From: Desulfovibrio cuneatus DSM 11391
GTDB lineage: Bacteria > Desulfobacterota > Desulfovibrionia > Desulfovibrionales > Desulfovibrionaceae
DNA: 64,000 nt
Assembly: GCF_000430005.1 (NCBI RefSeq)
Contig: NZ_AUCY01000013.1
Span: 53,903-117,902, forward strand
Direction of reading: 5' to 3'
Shown: positions 48,181-56,799 of the stretch, in pieces
Numbering within the stretch: the first letter of the stretch is position 1
Layout of the letters: every line of letters starts with the position of its first letter
The notes under the pieces: generated by a model
Told to the model about the DNA's origin: nothing
What the model saw: the letters and a program-made list of their open reading frames with translations, nothing else
Database searches by the model: none
Made by a program: the position numbers and the translations under genes

Positions 48181-49533
48181 GTGACAAGCCAGATGCGCGT
48201 TTTTTTCCGGATAGTGGACATTATTTGCATTCTCATTGCCTTTGGGGTGAGTTCGCACTACATGCTGCCCCCTAACCTGGATATTTTTTCAGACTACACC
48301 GGGGCTTCCACCTTTACGGTAGTCATCTTTTTCCTGAGCTTTTACATGCTGGACTGTTACGCCGTGGGGCGTGAAGAGTTTAAAGACACGGTTATCCGCG
48401 TTGTGGTGGCCGTGTGTATTGGCATTATTGGCACGGGCTTTTTGTTCTACACGTTTGAAAACTGGCGCTTTCCCCGGTTTATGTTTGTGGTGCAAATGGG
48501 CATTACCCTGGGGTTGTGCCTTGGTTGGCGTTTGCTGTTTTTTATGCTGCGCCACCGCTTCAAGCGCCATGAAGAGCGTGTTATTCTAATTGGTGCAGGC
48601 ATGGCGGAACGCGCCCGCCGCATTCTGACAGAACACAAGCCAGATGCCATTATTCTGGGCTATACTGGTGAACCGGGGGCAGAAGCTGCCGCTGCTGGCC
48701 CCTGCCTTGGCCCGGCTGATAAAATTATTGACATTGCCCGCGCCCACAAAGCCACCACCGTGCTGGTGCTGGACAGCTACTACCTTGATGAGCCTGTGGC
48801 AGAAGCCCTGCTGGCTGCCAAGCTGCGCGGCCTGCGTGTGGCAGACATGCGCCTGTTGTATGAGCGCCTTGCCTCCCGCCTGCCCATAGACCTTATTGAA
48901 GACCAGTGGCTGCTGCTGGCTGATGGCTTTAACGTGAATGCCAACAACTCGTTGCTGCGCTTAAAGCGGGCCTTTGACGTGGCTTTTGCCTTGTTCCTGC
49001 TGGTGCTCACGGCCCCGCTGGTGGCGGTGGTTATGCTGCTGGTGCGGCTTGAATCGCCTGGGGCAGTGGTGTACACCCAGCGGCGCACGGGTTTTCTGGG
49101 TAAGGAATTTACGGTATATAAAATTCGCTCCATGTGCCAGGACGCCGAAAAAGGCGGGGCTGTGTGGGCCAGTAAAAATGACGCCCGCGTAACCCGCATT
49201 GGCAAGTTTATTCGGAAAACAAGAATTGATGAACTGCCCCAGCTTATTAACGTGCTGAAAGGCGAAATGAGTGTGGTGGGGCCGCGCCCGGAACGCCCGG
49301 ACTTTGTGCATGAACTGGAAGCAAAACTGCCGTATTACCAGGTGCGCCATACCGTAAAACCCGGCATAACAGGCTGGGCACAGGTGTGTTACCCCTACGG
49401 CGCTTCTTTGGAAGATTCCCGCTATAAACTGGAGTATGATTTGTATTATATTAAAAATTTGTCGCTGCTGCTGGAAGCCAAAATTATTTTGAAGACTATC
49501 GGGGTGGTACTGTTCCCTAAAGGGGCCAGATAA
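48181..49533 (+). CDS. Polyprenyl-phosphate sugar-1-phosphate transferase (WbaP/EpsE type)
   Basis: A 450-residue membrane enzyme that starts glycan assembly by moving a sugar-1-phosphate to undecaprenyl phosphate. Four N-terminal helices (about 1-115) and a CoA-binding-like central domain (about 130-240) are followed by the catalytic domain: FDVAFALFLLVLTAPLVAVV near 265, then YTQRRTGFLGKEFTVYKIRS, TRIDELPQLINVLKGEMSVV (catalytic Asp-Glu) and GPRPERPDFV. This fits the exopolysaccharide glycosylphosphotransferase family. The start codon is GTG with GAGG 5 nt upstream. Together with the glycosyltransferase it suggests surface polysaccharide synthesis. Confidence 0.9.
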   Translation: MTSQMRVFFRIVDIICILIAFGVSSHYMLPPNLDIFSDYTGASTFTVVIFFLSFYMLDCYAVGREEFKDTVIRVVVAVCIGIIGTGFLFYTFENWRFPRFMFVVQMGITLGLCLGWRLLFFMLRHRFKRHEERVILIGAGMAERARRILTEHKPDAIILGYTGEPGAEAAAAGPCLGPADKIIDIARAHKATTVLVLDSYYLDEPVAEALLAAKLRGLRVADMRLLYERLASRLPIDLIEDQWLLLADGFNVNANNSLLRLKRAFDVAFALFLLVLTAPLVAVVMLLVRLESPGAVVYTQRRTGFLGKEFTVYKIRSMCQDAEKGGAVWASKNDARVTRIGKFIRKTRIDELPQLINVLKGEMSVVGPRPERPDFVHELEAKLPYYQVRHTVKPGITGWAQVCYPYGASLEDSRYKLEYDLYYIKNLSLLLEAKIILKTIGVVLFPKGAR

Positions 49534-49534
49534 A

Positions 49535-49661
49535 GGAAACGCGCAGTTTTTTTCCGTTTGGCGGCGTTGCTGCAATACAATTACGGGAGGGCAGGGCCAA
49601 AAAGCCCACCCCTCCCGTAATTGTATTTTGTGCCTTGCTACACGAAAAACTGAGCATTTCC
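49535..49661 (+). repeat. Family B element after the sugar transferase
   Basis: It starts 1 nt after the TAA stop. The ends are normal, but the core is a unique 17-bp stem (AATACAATTACGGGAGG / CCTCCCGTAATTGTATT) with an inner stem. The core sequence differs completely from other B copies while the paired layout is kept. Confidence 0.85.
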
Positions 49662-49786
49662 ATAGAGTTAGCAGTACGTAGTGGTGTGCGGCGGCACGCC
49701 GTAAAATCTTCTGCATGACCAAGTCTTAAAAAACTGACGCCACGGCACGCCGCACAGAATAACGCATTTCCCCTCATCACAAAAAA

Positions 49787-49820
49787 AACGCCCTGGCATA
49801 CACATGCCAAGGCGTTTTTA
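49787..49820 (-). terminator. Bidirectional terminator
   Basis: The stem AACGCC(C/T)TGGCAT with loop ACAC, flanked by eight A on the left and five T on the right, works on both strands. It ends the minus-strand gene that begins at 50209. Confidence 0.8.
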
Positions 49821-49837
49821 TATCACTTATCAACAAA

Positions 49838-50209
49838 TTACCGGTAAATATCCATTTCCTTCAAGCGCATTTTCTTCTTGCCTTTATTGGCCTTCATGGC
49901 CTTCACTTTCACCCTGTCCCCTTGTTTAACCTCAGCAAGGGTGGCGTCCACGTCATCCTGATTTTCTCCGCGATCAATTTCAATATCGCTACTTTTTGTC
50001 ACGCGCAGTTCATGCTTGGTCCCTTGCTTGTCTACAATGGTCACTGTGTTTTCTGCTGCATTCACGTTGTCCACAGTGCCGTGCAGGGTAATTTTGGTGG
50101 CCTTGTCGTCTTTATCGTCGTCGTGGTTTTTGGCAATGGCCTGGCTTTGGGTGAAGGCGCAAAGCAGCAGGGCAGCAAGGGCCAGTGTGGTCAGATGTTT
50201 TTTTTGCAT
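49838..50209 (-). CDS. Small exported protein with an OB-like repeat (DUF5666-like)
   Basis: A 123-residue protein with a Sec signal peptide (residues 1-27, ending near QAIA), an Asp/Lys-rich linker and a beta-rich domain: ITLHGTVDNVNAAENTVTIV near 43, KHELRVTKSSDIEID near 68, and VKQGDRVKVKAM near 95. This matches the general pattern of DUF5666/OB-like periplasmic proteins, which have no firm function. It is close to pepA on the same strand (36 nt), so co-transcription is possible. Confidence 0.7.
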   Translation of the reverse strand: MQKKHLTTLALAALLLCAFTQSQAIAKNHDDDKDDKATKITLHGTVDNVNAAENTVTIVDKQGTKHELRVTKSSDIEIDRGENQDDVDATLAEVKQGDRVKVKAMKANKGKKKMRLKEMDIYR

Positions 50210-50245
50210 TGTGTAATCCCCTTTTCGTGTTGTTTGAATGAGTAA

Positions 50246-51796
50246 CTAAGCAAATACCGCTTTGGAAAGGGTGCGGATGAGCTGGCAGAAGAGCCTCACC
50301 CCCATACCCGTGCCGCCGGGCACCGGGTGCAGAGCTGTTTTCTTCACCACATAGCCTGGCCCGGCAATATCCAGGTGGGCCCAGCGGGTGCCTTCTTCAA
50401 TAAACCGTTGCAGGAACAGGGCCGCATGCAGTGCGCCGCCTTCACGTGGGCCAATGTTGGCAATGTCGGCAATGTCGCTGTCCAGGTTTGGGTCATATTC
50501 TTCCCACAGGGGCAGGGGCCACACAAGGTCGCCTGTCTGTTCTGCTGCGTCCAGAATGGCGCCGCGCAGCTTGCCTTCTTTGGTGAAAACGGCAGTGCCA
50601 AGGTCGCCCAGGGCAATAACGCAGGCCCCGGTAAGTGTGGCGGCGTTAATCAGGGCTTTGGGCTTCCACTGTTGCTGGGCATAGGTTAAGGCGTCGCACA
50701 AAATAAGGCGGCCTTCTGCGTCGGTATTAAGAATTTCCACCGTTTTGCCGGAAAGGGTGGTAACAATGTCGCCGGGCCGGGTGGCGTGGCCGCTGGGCAT
50801 GTTTTCCGCAGTGGGCACAAGGCCAATAACGCGGGGCAGTTCTTCTGAGGCAGGCATTTGCCCAAGTGCTTCAAAAAAGCCCAGCACCGCACCAGCGCCG
50901 CCCATGTCGCCTTTCATTTCATGCATGTTGGCAGAAGGCTTCAAGGAAATGCCGCCTGTGTCAAAGGTAATGCCCTTGCCCACCAGCACAATGGGAGCAT
51001 CGTTTTCTTTGCCTTTGGGGCAGTGTTCCAGCACAATAAAGCGTGGTGGCAGGGCAGAACCGCGCCCCACAGCCCACAAGGCCCCCATACCCAGGCGCTG
51101 CATTTCTTCTTCGTCCAGCACGGTGCAGGTAAAGCCATGGCGTTTTGCCAGGCAGGTGGCTTTTTCGGCCAAATCGGCAGGGGTCAGGGCGTTGGCAGGG
51201 GCGTTGGAAAGGTCGCGGGCAAACAGCACCCCGGCTGCTTCTGCTTCCCCTTCGCGTACGGCGCGGTGGTCGGCGTCGGGGGTTTCTTTTTCAGTAAACA
51301 GAATGGAAAGGGTGCGGGGGTCTTTCTCTTCCGGGGCGTCTGCCTTGGGGGCGCTTTTAAAGGCAGTGCTGCGGTAAAGCCCCAGCAGGGCCGCAGTAAC
51401 CGCTTCTTTCAACACGGCAATACGTGTGGTTCCCAGCAGGGTTGCCACAAAGGCGGCGTTTTCCGCTGGAATGGCCAGGGTTTCATACCCTTTTTTGCGG
51501 CAGGTTTGGGCCGCAGCGGCTACAGCAAGGCGAAACGCCTGCATGGTAAGCTTTTTTTCCGGGCCAAGGCCGCAGGCCAGTACCTTGGGCAGGGCCAGGT
51601 CCGGGTGCCCATACAAGGTGGTCTGTTCATTTTTTTTGCCCTTCACGTCTTGCAGAGCAGGGCTAATGCCCAGCCAGGGGGCCTGGTTCAAAAGCGCAGG
51701 GGAACATGCTTCCAGCGTAGAATTTTCAGGAAGAAAAACAAGGGTGCAGGCAGCACGCCATTCCCCGCCAGAAGTGTTTTGAAAACGGATATCCAT
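50246..51796 (-). CDS. pepA: Leucyl aminopeptidase (M17)
   Basis: A 516-residue cytosolic metallo-aminopeptidase. The catalytic domain has VLVGKGITFDTGGISLKPSA (near residue 265), DMGGAGAVLGFF, and the signature NTDAEGRLILCDAL near 355 with the metal ligands and bicarbonate-binding Arg. The N-terminal macro-like domain is variable, as usual. It removes N-terminal amino acids during peptide turnover; related PepA proteins also bind DNA in E. coli, which cannot be inferred here. AAGGA lies 6 nt before the ATG. Confidence 0.93.
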   Translation of the reverse strand: MDIRFQNTSGGEWRAACTLVFLPENSTLEACSPALLNQAPWLGISPALQDVKGKKNEQTTLYGHPDLALPKVLACGLGPEKKLTMQAFRLAVAAAAQTCRKKGYETLAIPAENAAFVATLLGTTRIAVLKEAVTAALLGLYRSTAFKSAPKADAPEEKDPRTLSILFTEKETPDADHRAVREGEAEAAGVLFARDLSNAPANALTPADLAEKATCLAKRHGFTCTVLDEEEMQRLGMGALWAVGRGSALPPRFIVLEHCPKGKENDAPIVLVGKGITFDTGGISLKPSANMHEMKGDMGGAGAVLGFFEALGQMPASEELPRVIGLVPTAENMPSGHATRPGDIVTTLSGKTVEILNTDAEGRLILCDALTYAQQQWKPKALINAATLTGACVIALGDLGTAVFTKEGKLRGAILDAAEQTGDLVWPLPLWEEYDPNLDSDIADIANIGPREGGALHAALFLQRFIEEGTRWAHLDIAGPGYVVKKTALHPVPGGTGMGVRLFCQLIRTLSKAVFA

Positions 51797-52216
51797 TAGG
51801 TCCTTCCTCTTGCCCTATCAAGGCACTTGCGTATTCAGTATGAGCGGCGTATGAGCTACAGAAGTTGGGGGCAATGTGTTTCGTTTTGCCAAAAAACACA
51901 GCCTTCACAAAATATCTGAGTATTTTCAGGGTTTTGCTTTTTTCCCGCCGCACGAAACGGTTGTGGCGGGGCTTTTGCCAGCCCGCCATAAAGGAACATG
52001 CGTAATTGGTGCATGGGCTGTTTCCTTATGTAAGACAGAATGTGTGGTGATGCAAGTTGTCCGGCAGGGTTTATGCGTTTCAATACCTGCTTTTGGGAGA
52101 ATGCCAAAAGGCAGCAGGTGATTATTCCATTGTGGGAACTGCAACACGGCTTGTGCAAGGAATGCAGTGCGTTCAAGCAAGGGGTAGTGTTGCTGTTGTT
52201 TTACAAGAGAGGTTGT
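51797..52216. other. Divergent intergenic region between pepA and ktrB
   Basis: 420 nt without a credible gene. It contains a small hairpin CCTGC...TTTTGG / CCAAAA...GCAGG (52089-52121) and a GC dyad near 51950 (CGCCGCACGAAACGG). I looked for a c-di-AMP riboswitch, which sometimes precedes ktr genes, and saw none. Promoters are not clear. Confidence 0.35.
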
Positions 52217-53596
52217 ATGAAGATAAAGCGGCTGACATCTCCGCTTATATTACCAGTGGCGGGGTTTGCCGGGGCCATTTTGCTAGGAGCTATGCTTTTG
52301 GCTTCTTCCTGGTGTGCCAGTGGTGACCCGGTTCCTTTTGTGGACGCGTTGTTTATTTCCACTTCTGCGGTGTGCGTAACGGGGCTTGCCTCGGTGGACC
52401 CTTCCGCTGTGTTCAACCGTACAGGGCACACGGTTATGCTGGTGCTTATTCAGCTTGGGGGGCTTGGCATAACCACCTATTCCACCCTTATTTTTTACCT
52501 GTTCAGCCGGCGCATTTCCCTTTCCAACAAGCTGGTGGGTGAAGCCTTGCTGCTGGACACCTCGTTCCACCTGGGCCGTTTTTTGCAGCGCGTGGTCACC
52601 ATTGTGCTGCTGGTGGAAGGTGCTGGCGCGGTTATGTTGTACATTTTGTACCGCGGTGGGCTTGACCCGTTCCATGCGGCCTTTCTGGCGGTTTCTGCCT
52701 TTTGTAACGCAGGCTTTGTGCTGTGGCCAGACAGCCTGCTGCGCTGGGAAGGTGTGGCAGGCGCCAACAGTATTATTATGTCACTCATTGTGCTGGGGGG
52801 CCTGGGTTTTTTTGTACTGGACGAAGTGTTGCGCCAGGCCTGGGGCTGGATGCGCACCCATGTTTTGCGGAAACGATCCCCTGAGGCGCTGCAGAAAAAA
52901 CTTAGTTACCATGCTCGCCTTGTTATAATGACCAGCATTGCGCTGATTGTATTTGGAACGGCTGGTATTTACTTTGCCGAGTTGGCCAACCCCACCTGGG
53001 CAAGCACCCCTGGCTCTTCCCTTGGGTTAACCGCCCTGTTCCATTCTGTCAGTTCACGCACTGCGGGCTTTGCCACCATTGACCTGGTGCGCTATTCCGA
53101 TACTTCCCTGCTGCTTATTATGCTGCTCATGTACATTGGCGGTTCGCCGGGGTCCTGTGCTGGTGGTATTAAAACCACCACGTTTCGTGCCCTGCTCGGG
53201 TTTATCCGGGCCAGTGTGCTTGGGCGCAGCCAGGTGGTGGTGCAAGGCCGGGCCCTGGAGCCGCGTACCATTAACAACACCATGGTGCTGCTTTCATACA
53301 CTGCTATTACCTTTATTATTGCCCTGGCAGCCCTGGCCTTTACAGAAAACAGCGGGGCACCTTATGGTGAAGGCAAAGTACGGGTATTCGACCTGCTGTT
53401 TGAAGTATTTTCCGCATTTGGCACTGTGGGGCTTTCGTTGAACGTAACCCCCCTGCTTTCGGAAGCGGGCAAGCTGATTATTTGCTGTGTCATGTTTATT
53501 GGACGTATTGGCCCCATTTGGCTGATTAGTACTGTGCAGCAGTTTCAGCATGAACCCAAATACCGCCTGCCCCAAAGTGATATGCCCATTGGGTAA
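52217..53596 (+). CDS. ktrB: KtrB/TrkH-type potassium transporter
   Basis: A 459-residue membrane channel-like subunit with four repeats of helix-pore-helix. Pore-loop sequences include STSAVCVTGLAS near residue 51, FLAVSAFCNAGFVLW near 155, FHSVSSRTAGFATID near 275 and FSAFGTVGLSLNVTP near 395, each with the selectivity-filter Gly. The length and the gene order with a small TrkA-like regulator fit Na+-dependent KtrAB. The start at 52217 has GAGAGG upstream; the long in-frame extension to 52040 has no ribosome site and lacks family character. Confidence 0.88.
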   Translation: MKIKRLTSPLILPVAGFAGAILLGAMLLASSWCASGDPVPFVDALFISTSAVCVTGLASVDPSAVFNRTGHTVMLVLIQLGGLGITTYSTLIFYLFSRRISLSNKLVGEALLLDTSFHLGRFLQRVVTIVLLVEGAGAVMLYILYRGGLDPFHAAFLAVSAFCNAGFVLWPDSLLRWEGVAGANSIIMSLIVLGGLGFFVLDEVLRQAWGWMRTHVLRKRSPEALQKKLSYHARLVIMTSIALIVFGTAGIYFAELANPTWASTPGSSLGLTALFHSVSSRTAGFATIDLVRYSDTSLLLIMLLMYIGGSPGSCAGGIKTTTFRALLGFIRASVLGRSQVVVQGRALEPRTINNTMVLLSYTAITFIIALAALAFTENSGAPYGEGKVRVFDLLFEVFSAFGTVGLSLNVTPLLSEAGKLIICCVMFIGRIGPIWLISTVQQFQHEPKYRLPQSDMPIG

Positions 53597-53708
53597 GGCA
53601 ATTAACGAATGCAATGGGTCAAATGGTGCAGCAAGAACTATGAGGAATGCTTTGCCCCATTCGTTATTTTTCCTGGCACAGGCAATGCGCCAGAAGGAGC
53701 AATGAACT

Positions 53709-54365
53709 ATGAAGAAAAAGCTGGAAGTAGCTGTTATTGGTCTTGGCAAATTTGGCTTGAATCTTGGTGCCTCCCTGGTGGAGCAAGGCCACTATGTGGT
53801 GGGGGTAGATACCAGCGAGCAGCGCATTCGTATTGCGCAGGACATGCTCTCCAAGGTGTATGTGGGGGATGCCACAGACAAGCAACTGCTGGAGCAATTG
53901 CGTATTCAGGATTTTAACGCTGTGGCAGTGAGCACTGGCAACTCCATGGAAGCGTCCATTCTCACCGTAATGAACCTGCTGGACCTTGGGGTGCGGCATA
54001 TTATTGCCAAAGCCATTAGCCCGGAACACCAGAAGGTGCTGCGGCGCATAGGCGTGCAGCAGGTAATTCAGCCTGAAGTGGATGTGGCTATTCAAACCGC
54101 ATTGCGCCTTACCCACCCCGGTATGCTGGACTTTTTGCCCCTGGGCGGCGGCATTATGCTGCAAGAACTTACCGTGGGGAGCTGGGCAGGCCAAAGCTTG
54201 ATGGAGTTGGATTTGAGGAACCGCTATGGCGTGATGGTGGTGGCGGTGAAGGGTGTGCACGATGCTGAATACACCTTTGTTCCGGCACCTACCACACGGT
54301 TCTCTGCGGGAGATACGCTTGTGGTGGTGGGGAAGCATGATTCCATTAAGGGAATTGTGTCTTAG
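53709..54365 (+). CDS. ktrA: KtrA/TrkA-type regulatory subunit
   Basis: A 218-residue cytoplasmic RCK protein that gates the potassium channel. The N-terminal Rossmann domain has VAVIGLGKFGLNLGASLVEQ near residue 8 and the acidic VGVDTSEQRI at the end of strand 2, fitting NAD(H) or ADP/ATP binding. The C-terminal RCK-C domain covers about 130-218. It lies 112 nt downstream of ktrB with ribosome site AAGGAG upstream, and the two form KtrAB. Confidence 0.9.
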   Translation: MKKKLEVAVIGLGKFGLNLGASLVEQGHYVVGVDTSEQRIRIAQDMLSKVYVGDATDKQLLEQLRIQDFNAVAVSTGNSMEASILTVMNLLDLGVRHIIAKAISPEHQKVLRRIGVQQVIQPEVDVAIQTALRLTHPGMLDFLPLGGGIMLQELTVGSWAGQSLMELDLRNRYGVMVVAVKGVHDAEYTFVPAPTTRFSAGDTLVVVGKHDSIKGIVS

Positions 54366-54394
54366 GGGTGCAAGAGCGGAATTGCAGGAGCTTG

Positions 54395-54540
54395 TGCGGC
54401 GCTTGCGCCGCATAAAACCTCGCGCCTTGCCAAACGAAAAAAAGTTGTGTTTCTACACCTAGCGGAGCAGCAAACAAAACAAAAAAATACAAGTTTTCGT
54501 GGCGGCACGCCGCAAAACGGAATAAATCAGCGTTTCCTAA
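54395..54540 (+). repeat. Composite of families B and D
   Basis: A short hairpin TGCGGCGC/GCGCCGCA (54395-54412) is followed by a B end fragment (CGCCTTGCCAAACGAAAAA), a family D unit (54460-54519: TAGCGGAGCAGCAAAC...GGCGGCACGCCGC) and a B right end (AACGGAATAAATCAGCGTTT). It separates ktrA from the convergent gene at 54537. Confidence 0.7.
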
Positions 54541-55289
54541 AATACCGACGAAAGCTGCAACCTATCCCACAGCAAAAAAATCTTATCCCTCTCCGCCGGG
54601 GCCGCCTTGGCGGCTCCCTCTACCAACTCTAGCGCCTGTGCCTCTTTCCCTGCTTGTAAAAAAGCCCGCGCGGCATACACCTGCGCTTCACTGCCAAGGC
54701 AGGGGCTGGCCTGCAAGGCCATTTGCGCTGCTTCTTCCGGCCTTTCAAGGTGCATCAGCGCCCGCCATAAAAACAGGGCTCTGTCTTTTCTGCAGTCTTC
54801 AGCCCGTTCCGCCCATTCCAGGCAGGTTACATACAGCAATGCGTAGTCCCCTGCATTGTATAACGCCTCACACAGCAAAGCGTAGTGCTTTGGGTTGTAC
54901 GGGGCATCTGCCACATAATCGTTAAGCAAGCGGGCAGCTTCCACCTGTTGCCCAAGGGCAAGGCGGGCATAGGCCGCAAAAAGGGAAGCCTCTGGGCTGG
55001 TGGTGGTGCAGGCTTCCAGTTCCTGGGCAAGGTCTTGCAGCACAAAAACTTTATCGGTGTGGTGTAAAAGGCCGTTTACAGTGTCGTCGCGGGCCACAGC
55101 AGGGGGGAACTCCAGCTTCTCTGTAGCGGCGTTTGGTTCAATGTGTTGCAGCACATAGGCTGCACGTAAAAAGCGATATTGTGCTTCTTGCAGTGAAGAA
55201 TGCGCTTGCTTGCGGGTTAGGCCAAACCACACCGCAAGGCAAATACATAAAGCGGCTGTAAGGCCTGTTGCAATTGTTCGTAAGCGCAT
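54537..55289 (-). CDS. Membrane-anchored TPR-like protein
   Basis: A 250-residue protein with one N-terminal membrane segment (ATGLTAALCICLAVWFG, residues 7-23) and an all-helical remainder. The helices recur in TPR-like pairs (SLFAAYARLALGQQVEAARL near 103, HYALLCEALYNAGDYALLYV near 135, and AQVYAARAFLQAGKEAQALE near 202). No catalytic motif is visible. It probably scaffolds an envelope complex. It is divergent from the DUF362 gene. The 3' end reaches into the repeat region. Confidence 0.6.
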   Translation of the reverse strand: MRLRTIATGLTAALCICLAVWFGLTRKQAHSSLQEAQYRFLRAAYVLQHIEPNAATEKLEFPPAVARDDTVNGLLHHTDKVFVLQDLAQELEACTTTSPEASLFAAYARLALGQQVEAARLLNDYVADAPYNPKHYALLCEALYNAGDYALLYVTCLEWAERAEDCRKDRALFLWRALMHLERPEEAAQMALQASPCLGSEAQVYAARAFLQAGKEAQALELVEGAAKAAPAERDKIFLLWDRLQLSSVF

Positions 55290-55551
55290 GTTGGTTTCCT
55301 GGCCGTAGGGCGGGGGCTGTTTTGGGGCCCGACTTTACTTGGTGGTAAGAACAAGGTAAACTGGAAGGACAAGAACGGGGTTCCGTGGTCATGGTACCGC
55401 CAGGCAAGAAGGTGTTTTCTTTTTGCCAAAAAGTAGGGGTACATGCAACCGTGAACCATCCGCCCCTCGCTGATTTCCTGGGTGCAACCAGGATTCTAGC
55501 CGTTTTTTTGGGGAAATGGGAATAGCCCTCTGTTCCATTAAGGATGCCTAT

Positions 55552-56685
55552 ATGACAAAGACTCCCCCTGCACAAGTATACTTTGCAGATTTCAGGGCTC
55601 GCGCAGCCAAAGAAAGTAAATGCAAGAAGATAGAACGGCTGTGGCAGGCCGCCGGGTTTGGGGCCATGTTCGACCATGGCGCACTTACTGCCATTAAACT
55701 GCACTTTGGTGAACGCGGCAAAGACACGTTTATAAACCCTGTGTTTGTGCGCACGGTGGTGGAATGTGTGCGGGCAGCCGGGGGCAAACCGTTTTTAACC
55801 GATACCAACACCCTGTATAGTGGGAGCCGCCACAACGCTGTGGACCACCTTACCACTGCCCTGGAACATGGCTTTGGCTTTGCCACGGTGAACGCCCCCA
55901 TGCTTATTGCAGACGGCCTGCGTGGTGGCAGCTTTAGTGACGTGCCCATTGATAAAAAACATTTTGCTTCGGTAAAAATTGCGGAAGGCATAGCCGCTGC
56001 CCACAATATGATTGTGCTTTCGCACTTCAAAGGGCATGAAATGGCAGGCTTTGGTGGCGCGGTGAAAAACCTTGCCATGGGTTGCTGCCCTTCACGCGGG
56101 AAGTGCGAGCAGCATGCTTCGCGCTTTACTGTGGACCAGAGCTTGTGCATTGCTTGTGGGCTGTGCATGGCCAATTGCCCGGAAAAGGCCATTACCCGGA
56201 CAAAAACAGCGGAAGGCAAAAAAGCAGCCACCATCAATAAAGATACGTGCGTGGGCTGTGGCGAGTGCCTGACGGTGTGTGAACCCAAAGCCGTGGGCAT
56301 TGACTGGAAAACAGAACTGGGCCCGTTTTGCGAACGCATGGCAGAATATGCCTATGGTGCAGTAGTGGAAAAGCCGGGAAAAGTGGGCTATATAACTTTT
56401 CTCATGAACATTACCCCAGACTGCGACTGCGTTGCCTGGAGTGATGCACCCCTTGTGCCGGACATTGGCATTCTTGCCTCTTCCGACCCGGTGGCCCTGG
56501 ACATGGCGTGTTTCGACCTTGTGAACAAGCAGGAAGGATTTTGTTCTTCCCACTTAAAAACAAACCATGCCGCGGGCGAAGACAAATTCAAGGGTGCGTG
56601 GTCTTATACCACGGGTGAAGTGCAGCTTGCCTATGCCGAGCATATTGGGCTTGGTTCCAGGGTGTATGAACTGGTTGCCTTATAG
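55552..56685 (+). CDS. DUF362-family protein with two [4Fe-4S] motifs
   Basis: A 377-residue protein. DUF362 parts lie at both ends (KLHFGERGKDTFINP near residue 48, VVLSHFKGHEMAGFGGAVKN-like block near 155-175, and APLVPDIGILASSDPVALDM near 300). Between them is a ferredoxin domain with CIACGLCMANCPEKA near residue 200 and CVGCGECLTVCEPKA near 227. This layout is common in anaerobes; proposed roles involve electron transfer to an unknown partner. The start at 55552 has AAGGA upstream, and the family N-terminus (VYFADFRA) fits it. Confidence 0.82.
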   Translation: MTKTPPAQVYFADFRARAAKESKCKKIERLWQAAGFGAMFDHGALTAIKLHFGERGKDTFINPVFVRTVVECVRAAGGKPFLTDTNTLYSGSRHNAVDHLTTALEHGFGFATVNAPMLIADGLRGGSFSDVPIDKKHFASVKIAEGIAAAHNMIVLSHFKGHEMAGFGGAVKNLAMGCCPSRGKCEQHASRFTVDQSLCIACGLCMANCPEKAITRTKTAEGKKAATINKDTCVGCGECLTVCEPKAVGIDWKTELGPFCERMAEYAYGAVVEKPGKVGYITFLMNITPDCDCVAWSDAPLVPDIGILASSDPVALDMACFDLVNKQEGFCSSHLKTNHAAGEDKFKGAWSYTTGEVQLAYAEHIGLGSRVYELVAL

Positions 56686-56799
56686 CATATGAAACAAAGC
56701 ATACATAACGGCCAAAACGTGCGTGCAGGTTTTGGGAACAGGGTTGCCAGGGTGTGCGCGTGGGCGCGCCTGGGCAGAAATACCCTGAGGAGTGAAGAA

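Noticed and set aside
51797..52216. A c-di-AMP riboswitch before ktrB
   Set aside because: No extended pseudoknotted conserved core is visible; only a small hairpin is present.
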